The notes beneath the pieces were generated by a model. That model did not search any database. It saw only the letters and a program-made list of their open reading frames with translations, and was not told the DNA's origin. This document shows positions 56,591 to 64,000 of a stretch of DNA of 64,000 bases, one piece after another. The position numbers were made by a program, and so were the translations under genes. Numbering within the stretch: the stretch's first letter is position 1; every line of letters starts with the position of its first letter. Source of the stretch: Escherichia coli (GTDB lineage Bacteria; Pseudomonadota; Gammaproteobacteria; Enterobacterales; Enterobacteriaceae); the NCBI GenBank assembly GCA_021307345.1, contig CP089930.1, forward strand, positions 868,001-932,000, read 5' to 3'.

Positions 56591-59224
56591 TTAATCCGTT
56601 TCAAAAATAATCTGTTCATCCTCATCAACACGGATGCAGATTTGCGTGATAGCTGTTTTCTCTGTCATCGCCTGCAACCAGTAACGGGACAGTTGCGGCA
56701 GAATATGCTGCTCGATATAACCAATCAGCAAGCGTGCCCCTGTTTCGTGCATCGGGCAGTGCGCCACAATGTGCGTAATGAGTTCGTCGCCATAGATGAG
56801 TGAAACGCTATGCTGCTCCGCCATACGATCCATCAGTCTGCCAAGATGCAGACGGGCAATAACACCTCGCGCCTTCTCATCCAACGGCAAATAAGGGATA
56901 ACCGTCACCCTCCCCAGGAAAGCCGCTGGGAAGTGTTTGCATAACTCCGGCATTAACGCCTCTTTTAGCCCTGCTGAATCGGGCATCAGCGCCGGATCCT
57001 CGTAGAGCTGGCTGATAAGCTCCGCACCTGCGTTAGTGGTCAACAACAGCGTGGTATTTTTGAAATCGATGTGGACACCTTCGCCATCCTCCATCGCACC
57101 TTTATCGAATACCTGGTAGAACAACTCGTGGACGTCGTGATGGGCTTTTTCAATTTCATCCAGCAACACCACGCTCCAGGGATGACGGCGTACAGCTTCC
57201 GTCAACACACCGCCTTCGCCATAGCCAACATAGCCGGGCGGCGCGCCTTTCAGCGTGGAGACGGTGTGAGACTCCTGAAACTCGCTCATATTGATAGTAA
57301 TCAGATTCTGCTCACCGCCGTAGATTGCTTCTGCCAGCGCCAGCGCGGTCTCGGTCTTGCCAACACCGGACGGCCCGGCCAGCAAAAAGACGCCCACAGG
57401 TTTGCGCGGATCGCCTAACCCCGCCCGCGCGGTCTGGATACGCTCACCAATCTGCGCCAGAGCATCCATCTGCCCGGTAACACGTTGCGCCAGGCGGGCA
57501 GGCAGTTCCAGGATCTGGCTGGCTTCATCTTTTACCATGCGCCCAGCGGGAATGCCGGTCCAGTCGGAGACAATCGCCGCTACCACCGCCGCATTCACTT
57601 CCGGAAACACGATGGGGTTTTCACCCTGCCAGACTCTTAATGCTGCTTCTGACTGTTGCAGTGTGATTTCATCACGCTCGCGGGTTTCTGCAGCACGCTG
57701 CTCCTGTAATCTGTTAACCAGCTCTAGTTCTTGCTGCCAGCGTTCATCCGCATCAAATAGTTCTCTTTTCAGCGATATAATCTGCGACGCCAGTGTGTCG
57801 CCTCGCTCTGCGCGGATTCCCATTTTTTCCTGTTTTAATAGCAGTTCCTGCTCCATTTCAGCGGCTTTGAGCCGTTGACGCAGAAACTGGATATTCGCTG
57901 GTGGAGTGTGCAGCGACAGCGCCACGCGGGCTGCGGCTGTATCCAACAAACTGATGGCTTTGTCCGGTAGCTGTCGAGCCGGGATATAACGGTGAGAAAG
58001 CTGTACAGCAGCACGCACGGCTTCATCAAGGATGAGTACGCTATGGTGCTTTTCCAGCGTAGTGACTAACCCGCGTACCATCTCAACAGCGGCAGCCTCT
58101 TCCGGCTCTGCCACCTGCAACACCTGAAATCGCCGGGTCAATGCCGGATCTTTCTCTATATGGCGTTTATACTCACTCCAGGTGGTCGCCCCAATCGTTC
58201 GAAGACTGCCACGCGCCAGCGCCGGTTTCAGCAGGTTGGCAGCGTCACCTGTACCGGATGTACCTCCGGCGCCTACCAGGGTGTGAACCTCATCGACAAA
58301 CAGAATCACCGGCTGCGGCGAGCACGCAGCCTCTTCCAGCAGCGCCTTCAGGCGGGATTCAAATTCGCCTTTCATAGACGCTCCCGCCAGCAGCGCCCCG
58401 ACATCCAGCGACAGCAACCGCACGTTACGCAGTGAGGGCGGCACTTCCCCCTCGGCAATCGCCAGCGCGAACCCTTCCACCACAGCCGTTTTCCCGACGC
58501 CTGCCTCGCCAGTTAGCAGCGGATTGTTCTGCCGACGGCGCAGCAGAATATCCGTCATAGTACGAATTTCGTGCTCTCGACCGGTGACTGGATCGATGCC
58601 ACCTTCGCGAGCCTGTGCAGTCAGATCCTGACAGTATTTCGCCAGCGCGGATTTACTCCCTGCTGATTTACTGGAAAATGCCTGACTGCTTTCTCCCGGA
58701 ACCGCAGAATTCAAATCTGAACCATCATATGGAATCTCTGATATTTCAGGGGATGATGAGATTAAAGACGGAAGAATATCCAATAGTTCATTTACCGGTA
58801 ACCCAGCCAATGGCGCACAGATATTTTTTAACACTCGATACAATTCTGGTGTGGTTAACCAGGCTAGTAGTAACCATCCGCTACGAATTTTGTGATCGCC
58901 AAAACGGATGCTTGCCAACATCCAGGCTTTTTCAACAGAAAGATCTATATGGTGGGAAAAGTCGCTAATTACGCTAGCTCCGGCAGGCAATATATCCAAT
59001 TGCTGAATTAACGCATTCTCTACATCAAAAGATGTTATTTGGTAATGCCGAAGAACATGGTGAATATCATTCTCTGGTTGTTGTATTAGCTGATGCAACC
59101 AATGCGTTAGTTCGACATAAGGATTAGCGCGTAATTTACAGAACGTTGTCGCAGACTCCAAAGACCTGAATAAAGGTTTTGTTAGCTTTCCATATAGTGC
59201 ACTGCGTGAAACAGGAGTGTCCAT
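56591..59224 (-). CDS. clpV: T6SS sheath-disassembly ATPase ClpV (TssH)
   Basis: 877 residues. N-terminal domain (1–160), then AAA1 with Walker A 'GEAGVGKT' and Walker B 'VILFVDEVHTL', a coiled-coil middle domain (about 430–530) and AAA2 with 'GPSGVGKTE' and 'VVLLDEIEKA'. ClpV pulls on contracted TssC to recycle the sheath. It is the first gene of the leftward arm and faces the divergent region. All motifs intact. Confidence 0.95.
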   Translation of the reverse strand: MDTPVSRSALYGKLTKPLFRSLESATTFCKLRANPYVELTHWLHQLIQQPENDIHHVLRHYQITSFDVENALIQQLDILPAGASVISDFSHHIDLSVEKAWMLASIRFGDHKIRSGWLLLAWLTTPELYRVLKNICAPLAGLPVNELLDILPSLISSSPEISEIPYDGSDLNSAVPGESSQAFSSKSAGSKSALAKYCQDLTAQAREGGIDPVTGREHEIRTMTDILLRRRQNNPLLTGEAGVGKTAVVEGFALAIAEGEVPPSLRNVRLLSLDVGALLAGASMKGEFESRLKALLEEAACSPQPVILFVDEVHTLVGAGGTSGTGDAANLLKPALARGSLRTIGATTWSEYKRHIEKDPALTRRFQVLQVAEPEEAAAVEMVRGLVTTLEKHHSVLILDEAVRAAVQLSHRYIPARQLPDKAISLLDTAAARVALSLHTPPANIQFLRQRLKAAEMEQELLLKQEKMGIRAERGDTLASQIISLKRELFDADERWQQELELVNRLQEQRAAETRERDEITLQQSEAALRVWQGENPIVFPEVNAAVVAAIVSDWTGIPAGRMVKDEASQILELPARLAQRVTGQMDALAQIGERIQTARAGLGDPRKPVGVFLLAGPSGVGKTETALALAEAIYGGEQNLITINMSEFQESHTVSTLKGAPPGYVGYGEGGVLTEAVRRHPWSVVLLDEIEKAHHDVHELFYQVFDKGAMEDGEGVHIDFKNTTLLLTTNAGAELISQLYEDPALMPDSAGLKEALMPELCKHFPAAFLGRVTVIPYLPLDEKARGVIARLHLGRLMDRMAEQHSVSLIYGDELITHIVAHCPMHETGARLLIGYIEQHILPQLSRYWLQAMTEKTAITQICIRVDEDEQIIFETD

Positions 59225-59555
59225 CTGTTACACCTGATGATGTAAGAACATATAAATGATACATAAACATAAATGTACCGATTAGAACTTCTAATTAATA
59301 GAATCATCAAAATTCCAGAATGAAACAATGATGCATATCACAGAACGCAATGTAATATAGCGGTTAGTATCTTTTTTATGTTTTTTTTCAATACAGAAAA
59401 TCAATCACATATACATTATGAATATATTATATCAAAATTATCACAATACATTTCTGCAGGAATTAATATTGATAAAATAAATTGTTCAGCATTACTTATC
59501 TAAAAAATTGAAATTATTCTTCTATTGAAAAGAACACTCTATACAGCGATACGTA
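59225..59555. promoter_or_regulatory. AT-rich divergent promoter region of the T6SS
   Basis: 331 bp between clpV (minus) and tagK (plus), strongly AT-rich with long A/T tracts around 59370–59480. It must drive both arms. The composition is what H-NS binds, so silencing in rich growth is likely. I could not place a convincing −35/−10 pair, Fur box or GATC cluster. Confidence 0.55.
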
Positions 59556-60470
59556 ATGAAACGAAATATTTCCTGGGGACTACAAAAAATACAAGCGCAC
59601 GGGGTTACCGATAGCACAATTTACGCGACTGCAGGAACACAGATTATCTTCACCGTCAACGCGCCCTGGCTTCCTGTTTTTGAGGTGGATGAGAATGCGA
59701 AAATTGCTCTCAGCCTGACTCGCCACGAAGAGGCGTGGTGGATAATCAATCAGTCCGATGAATATTGTTGCACGGTAAATGATCAGATTGTCGAGCCGCA
59801 TCACCGTATGCGCCTGAATGAAGGGGATCTGATTGAATGGGGATTATCTTCCTGGTGTCTTGTTCGTAACAATCCGACGTCTCTTACTCCACGTGAGGAA
59901 AAGACGACACCACAGACTGCTGTTTCGCTGGAAACAATAAGCGAATATCTCGATCTTGACTGGTTTCGACAACAGCAACGGCAGTCGCAAAATCCGTTTG
60001 ATATCATTCCGGTTCATGGCACAGTCGCCACCGAAGGCACCCCAGAAACAGATAACCCACTAACCCTACTTTACCAGGAATACCGCCAGGCATTATTGTC
60101 CCCTGAACAAGATATCCATCGTTATGCCGATCCATTTCCCCTTAATGAAGAGGCAGTTACGCTGGATCTGGCCTCATTGCGCAATCTGACCACTGAAGCT
60201 GATTCATTGCAGGATATGGTCACAGGAGGGTTAAGCATTGACGCTATTCTCGATGTCCTGGATACCACCGGCGAAGGAGAAACGATCTGGCCTACCGAAA
60301 CGGTTCTCCCCGATATTCTGCACTTGCTTTCCCCGGAATACGCATCGGAAATGGTGCATAGCGCCGTCTTACCCGATCTGACACAACGTGAGCACCGCAT
60401 CATTGGCATTGACAGCCATTACCGGGTAAACCCGGTACAACACGGAGATATCTATCATGACAAGCAATAA
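59556..60470 (+). CDS. tagK: T6SS-associated protein TagK
   Basis: 304 residues. The N-terminal ~115 residues look like an FHA-type β-sandwich ('WWIINQSDEYCCTVNDQIVEPHHRMRLNEGDLIEWGLSSWCLVRN') and the C-terminal half is the TagK domain ('YQEYRQALLSPEQD', 'SIDAILDVLDTTGEGETIW', 'DILHLLSPEYASEM'). Found in many enterobacterial T6SS clusters at this place; exact role not established. It overlaps tagJ by 14 bp. Confidence 0.8.
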   Translation: MKRNISWGLQKIQAHGVTDSTIYATAGTQIIFTVNAPWLPVFEVDENAKIALSLTRHEEAWWIINQSDEYCCTVNDQIVEPHHRMRLNEGDLIEWGLSSWCLVRNNPTSLTPREEKTTPQTAVSLETISEYLDLDWFRQQQRQSQNPFDIIPVHGTVATEGTPETDNPLTLLYQEYRQALLSPEQDIHRYADPFPLNEEAVTLDLASLRNLTTEADSLQDMVTGGLSIDAILDVLDTTGEGETIWPTETVLPDILHLLSPEYASEMVHSAVLPDLTQREHRIIGIDSHYRVNPVQHGDIYHDKQ

Positions 60471-61287
60471 CGTGCTACCGGCTACCTTGTCGGCACTGCT
60501 GCGGAATTATTCTGTAGCGGAAGGTATTCAGATGGCTGAGCAACAAGTAAAGATGCACCCAACTAAGGCTTTACATCGGCACAGCCTGTTTCAGTTATTG
60601 TGCGTGATCGGCAACTGGTCACGAGCGCTGCAACAAATCCAACTGTGCGCCCGACTGGATGCAAATTATACCCGAGAAGCGCAGGTATTTGGGGAGTTGA
60701 TTCGCTGTGAGATATACCGCCAGTCCTGCTTTCATGGTGAACAACGTCCCGGCTTTATTCTCCCTCCGCCCGTCTGGATGGAGGATCTGCTTGTCGCCCT
60801 CGCCTGTAACGCCCATGGTAAAACGTCAGATGCCGATGCCCACCGCAGCCGCGCGTTTGAGACCATAACAGACACTGCCGGACAGTGGAATGGCGGCACA
60901 TTTGACTGGATAAGCGACAGCGACTCCCGTACCGGCTCAGTGCTGGAACTTGTCACTGGTGGCATGTATATCTGGCTGCCGCTTTCGCAAATTCGCTCAC
61001 TGAAATCGCCCCCGCCAGCGAGTCTGACCGATCTGATCTGGAAACCCGTCAATATCACACTTCACAATGGTGATGTGCATGGTGCCTGGCTATTTTCCCG
61101 CTACAGCGGTTCAGAAAAGGCCTCCGATACCCTGTGTCTGTGCCGCAAAACCGTCTGGCAGGATGGTTCCGGAGAAACCCTGGTACAGGCTCTGGGGCAA
61201 AAAATGTGGCTCACCAGCCACGGAGATATCAGCCTGCTGGATTTGAGCACCTGCACCTTTAATTCACCTGAAGGCCAAGATGCATGA
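60457..61287 (+). CDS. tagJ: T6SS-associated protein TagJ (ImpE/SciE family)
   Basis: 276 residues of the ImpE family: N-terminal TPR-like helices ('MAEQQVKMHPTKALHRHSLFQLLCVIGNWSRALQQIQLCARLD') and a C-terminal domain with 'FDWISDSDSRTGSVLELVTGGMYIWLPL'. Some TagJ proteins bind TssB and tune ClpV access. Starts inside the end of tagK and its stop overlaps tssE (61284) by 4 bp. Confidence 0.87.
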   Translation: MTSNNVLPATLSALLRNYSVAEGIQMAEQQVKMHPTKALHRHSLFQLLCVIGNWSRALQQIQLCARLDANYTREAQVFGELIRCEIYRQSCFHGEQRPGFILPPPVWMEDLLVALACNAHGKTSDADAHRSRAFETITDTAGQWNGGTFDWISDSDSRTGSVLELVTGGMYIWLPLSQIRSLKSPPPASLTDLIWKPVNITLHNGDVHGAWLFSRYSGSEKASDTLCLCRKTVWQDGSGETLVQALGQKMWLTSHGDISLLDLSTCTFNSPEGQDA

Positions 61288-61778
61288 ATGCCTCCCACCA
61301 GCGCCCGGGCAAACACTTACTACCCACTCTGTTTGACCGCCTGTGCGACGACACCCCAAACCAGAAGCGCGACCACGATATCAGTGTTAGCCCAGCTCAG
61401 CTTAAAGAGATCATCCGCCGGGATTTGTCGTTTCTGCTCAACACCATCAGCCATGAAGATGATATTGATGCCGCGCGTTACCCGCAGGCGGCTGCTTCCG
61501 TAGTGAACTACGGCCTGCCGCCGCTGGCGGGGAGCTTTTTGTATGAACATAAGTGGGATGATATCCGCAGAGCCATTTTGCGTACTATTACCCGGTTTGA
61601 ACCCCGGCTGAAGACCTCCACACTGCAAATCATCCCGCTACAGGATGAACAACGCCAGAATGGCCATAACACATTACAGTTTGAAATTTGCGGTGAGATC
61701 CTCACGCAGCCGTATCCGACAGCATTCCGGGTACGTAGTGCGCTGGATATGGAGCACAGCCGCATTACGTTTTATTAA
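61284..61778 (+). CDS. tssE: T6SS baseplate protein TssE (gp25-like)
   Basis: 164 residues with the gp25 lysozyme-like fold of phage baseplates: 'LFDRLCDD', 'VSPAQLKEIIRRDLSFLLNT', 'VVNYGLPPLAGSF', 'FEPRLKTSTLQIIPL'. It seeds sheath assembly in the baseplate wedge. ATGA overlap with tagJ; 15 bp before tssF. Confidence 0.93.
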   Translation: MNASHQRPGKHLLPTLFDRLCDDTPNQKRDHDISVSPAQLKEIIRRDLSFLLNTISHEDDIDAARYPQAAASVVNYGLPPLAGSFLYEHKWDDIRRAILRTITRFEPRLKTSTLQIIPLQDEQRQNGHNTLQFEICGEILTQPYPTAFRVRSALDMEHSRITFY

Positions 61779-61793
61779 TATAGAGGGTGAGTG

Positions 61794-63677
61794 ATGGATC
61801 CACGGCTACTGGAATACTACAACCGCGAATTGAGCTACCTGCGGGAAACGGGAGCCGAATTTGCCGCCCGTCATCCCAAAATCGCCGCCCGTCTGGGAAT
61901 GCAGGGAGCGGATATTGCCGATCCCTATGTGGAGCGTATGATCGAAGCTTTCAGCTTCCTGACCGCCCGCACGCAGCTTAAAATTGACGCTGAATTTCCC
62001 CGCTTCACCCAGCGTTTGTTGGAGGTCGTCAGTCCCAATTACATCACCCCAACCCCCTCAATGAGCGTGGCACAACTACATCCCGATCCGGAAGAAGGTG
62101 ATTTGGCGAAGGGATTCACCGTCCCACGCAACACTGCCTTTTTTTCCTCCATTCCGGAAGGTGAAAGCGCCGCCTGCCAGTTTCGTAGCAGCCAGGATGT
62201 GACACTGTGGCCGCTTGCCATCGAAGAGGCGCGCCTGACCGCCGCGCCGCCGGATATGCCCGCCCTGCACCGCTACCTGCCAGCTAACATTCACGTCGCC
62301 GGAGCACTACGCATTACCCTGCGCACCTTCGGTGAACTGACCTTCAGCCAGCTTGCCGGGCTGGACAAGCTGCCGCTCTATCTCTGCGGCGAGGAGCGCA
62401 CGACCTCACACCTGTTCGAACTGCTGCACACCAGCGCCATTGCCACACTGGCTGGCGTTCCGGGTCATTTTGACGGCGTACTGGATGTGAATCTGAAACA
62501 GCCCGTCATGTACGAGGGTCTGGAGCCGGATCAAGGGCTATTGCCGCTGGCGTGGAACGTGTTCCACGGCCATAACCTGTTGCATGAATATTTTGCCTGC
62601 CCGGAACGCTTTTATTTTTTCACCCCGACGGGTCTGTCTGCCGGGTTACAAAAAATTCACAGCGGTGTGGCGGAAATTGTTATCTTACTGAACCGCCTGC
62701 CGCCAGACTGGCTGATCCACCAGACAAATGCTGCACAGTTCAGCCTGTTCTGTACCCCGGTGATCAACCTGTTTCCCCGCGTCACCGCCCGGATCGATAT
62801 CACTCACAGCACGACGGAGCAGCACCTGGTGGTGGACAGAACCCATCCGCTCGACTATGAGGTGTTTTCGGTCCAGGAAGTGGAAGGGTTGGAAGTCGAC
62901 ACCACGCGGAAGATGACATTTCGCCCGCTCTACCACACCCGCAATAATGATGAAGGCAATCATGGGCGTTATTTTTCCCTGCGCCGGGAGCCGCGTCGGT
63001 TGTCTGAGAACGCCCGCCGCTACGGCACCCGCACACCCTATACGGGTTCGGAAGTATTCCTGTCGCTGGTTGACCAGTATGAAGCCCCATACCCGGAAAA
63101 TCTGCGCCATATCACCATCACTGCCATGGTCACCAACCGCGATCTGCCCTGTCTTATCGCACGCAATGGCCGGGACGATCTGACCGTGGATGCGGCCATC
63201 CCTGTGGCAGGTGTGGGGCTTATCCGTCCACCTCGTCCACCACAGCCACCACTGGCGGAACGTGAAATGGCCTGGCGGTTGATCCGCCAGTTATCCTTTA
63301 ATTATCTGCCGCTGGCCGATCTGGATCACCGCACCGGCGGTCAGGCACTGCGCGATCTGCTGAACCTGTTTATTCCGGCGCATGACAGTCCGCAGTCGCG
63401 TCAGGTACGCAGCCTGATTGGCTGTAAAACAACGCCTGTTACCCGCCGTCTGCCCGGTTCCGGGCTGCTGGTTTATGGTCGCGGCGTCAGTTGTGAGCTG
63501 ACGGTGGATGAAGATGGATTCTCTGGTATTAGCCCGTATCTGTTCGGTCTGGTGTTGGAGCAATATATCGCTCGTCATGTTTCCATTAATACCTTCTCGC
63601 AGATGACGCTGCACAGTATGCAACGTGGGAAAATTATGACCTGGCCGGTCAGAGCCGGACTACGGGGAAGTGTATGA
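61794..63677 (+). CDS. tssF: T6SS baseplate protein TssF
   Basis: 627 residues (VasA/ImpG family), beginning 'MDPRLLEYYNRELSYLRETGAEFAARHPKIAARLG'. Start at ATG 61794 with AGAGGGTGA upstream; a GTG one codon earlier is less likely. Forms the wedge with TssG and TssE. Its TGA overlaps the tssG ATG. Confidence 0.95.
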   Translation: MDPRLLEYYNRELSYLRETGAEFAARHPKIAARLGMQGADIADPYVERMIEAFSFLTARTQLKIDAEFPRFTQRLLEVVSPNYITPTPSMSVAQLHPDPEEGDLAKGFTVPRNTAFFSSIPEGESAACQFRSSQDVTLWPLAIEEARLTAAPPDMPALHRYLPANIHVAGALRITLRTFGELTFSQLAGLDKLPLYLCGEERTTSHLFELLHTSAIATLAGVPGHFDGVLDVNLKQPVMYEGLEPDQGLLPLAWNVFHGHNLLHEYFACPERFYFFTPTGLSAGLQKIHSGVAEIVILLNRLPPDWLIHQTNAAQFSLFCTPVINLFPRVTARIDITHSTTEQHLVVDRTHPLDYEVFSVQEVEGLEVDTTRKMTFRPLYHTRNNDEGNHGRYFSLRREPRRLSENARRYGTRTPYTGSEVFLSLVDQYEAPYPENLRHITITAMVTNRDLPCLIARNGRDDLTVDAAIPVAGVGLIRPPRPPQPPLAEREMAWRLIRQLSFNYLPLADLDHRTGGQALRDLLNLFIPAHDSPQSRQVRSLIGCKTTPVTRRLPGSGLLVYGRGVSCELTVDEDGFSGISPYLFGLVLEQYIARHVSINTFSQMTLHSMQRGKIMTWPVRAGLRGSV

Positions 63678-64000
63678 GCGGCGATTTCACCCAAGCGCAG
63701 AAAACGCCCTGGCGCTATGGTTTTCTGAACCTGATGCGCCGCGTGGATGTGCAGTTGTGTACCGTCCCCGCAGGTAGTGCCTGGCAACCAGGCATGGAAA
63801 AATTTCGCCTGGGACAAACACCTACACTGACCTTTGCGCCACGGGAAATCGCCAATGTGAGCTGGCAACAAGGACGCCTGCACCTTAGCCTTTACAGCCT
63901 TGGACTGTGGGGTCCGAACGGTCCGCTGCCACTGCATTACACTGAACTCGCGCGCAATCGGACCGAAAGCCGCTGCGATCCGACCCTGACCCGTTTTACC
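63674..64000 (+). CDS. tssG: T6SS baseplate protein TssG, cut by window end
   Basis: The first 109 codons only; the frame is still open at the window edge. 'TPWRYGFLNLMRRVDVQ', 'EKFRLGQTPTLTFAPREIANV' and 'LGLWGPNGPLPLHYTELA' are the TssG (VasB/ImpH) N-terminal blocks. Coupled to tssF by ATGA. Partner of TssF in the wedge. Confidence 0.93.
   Translation, partial: MSGDFTQAQKTPWRYGFLNLMRRVDVQLCTVPAGSAWQPGMEKFRLGQTPTLTFAPREIANVSWQQGRLHLSLYSLGLWGPNGPLPLHYTELARNRTESRCDPTLTRFT

Noticed and set aside
56400-56594. 64-codon plus-strand frame between clpV and tssB
   Set aside because: No ribosome site, no resemblance to a family, and oriented against the operon; treated as chance.

Overview
The window is an Escherichia coli chromosome segment (or a very close relative such as Shigella). 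The backbone order thrW–proA–proB–phoE–crl–frsA–gpt–pepD–prfH–rtcB2–yafP–dinB–lafU/lfhA–yafL–yafK–yafJ–gmhA–fadE–ivy–yafV is the E. coli order as known from K-12, and the proteins match the remembered K-12 products almost residue for residue. No database was searched; family names come from recognition of motifs and sequence.

Layout. (1) 1–2695: a small accessory patch with a YhcN-type (DUF1471) periplasmic peptide, a short-chain dehydrogenase and a divergent LysR regulator. (2) 2696–11040: a badly decayed P22/lambda-type prophage in the 3' end of tRNA gene thrW. It is bounded by a 28-bp direct repeat of the tRNA end; the left copy is cut by an IS911-like IS3-family element. Inside are a broken Ig/lectin-like moron, a BRO-type gene, ren, P, a 5'-truncated O carrying origin iterons, a lambda orf60a fragment, a Dam-type methylase, small genes, xis, and an int with an internal TGA. 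The whole immunity and recombination block is gone, and the joint between O and orf60a is visible. (3) 11023–33353: housekeeping backbone. Notable points are an intact crl, a full-length rtcB2–prfH pair with an ERIC element against its start, dinB directly coupled to yafP (no yafNO), the Flag-2 deletion scar lafU/lfhA, a HicAB-like toxin–antitoxin pair where K-12 has yafM, and no dinJ–yafQ. (4) 33354–34412: border zone with a dead H-repeat transposase, an 11-C tract and a SymE-like toxin gene. (5) 34420–64000: a type VI secretion (T6SS) island running off the right end.

T6SS island. The leftward arm reads clpV, a small exported protein, tssB, tssC, an amidase effector plus immunity, hcp, tssJ, tssK, tssL, a lysozyme-fold effector plus membrane immunity, tssM, tagF, a zincin effector plus immunity, vgrG, eagR, rhs with a nuclease tip, and its immunity gene. 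The rightward arm reads tagK, tagJ (impE), tssE, tssF and tssG (cut). A 331-bp AT-rich divergent region separates the arms. The island thus carries four recognisable effector–immunity cassettes (two or three aimed at peptidoglycan or periplasm, one nuclease) threaded between structural genes by 1–4-bp overlaps.

Integrity. tssL has lost one G (last ~26 residues replaced) and the neighbouring lysozyme-fold effector has one G too many in a G8 run. They are 180 bp apart and both in G homopolymers, so they may be real inactivation, slippage-based switching, or assembly errors; this decides whether the island is functional.
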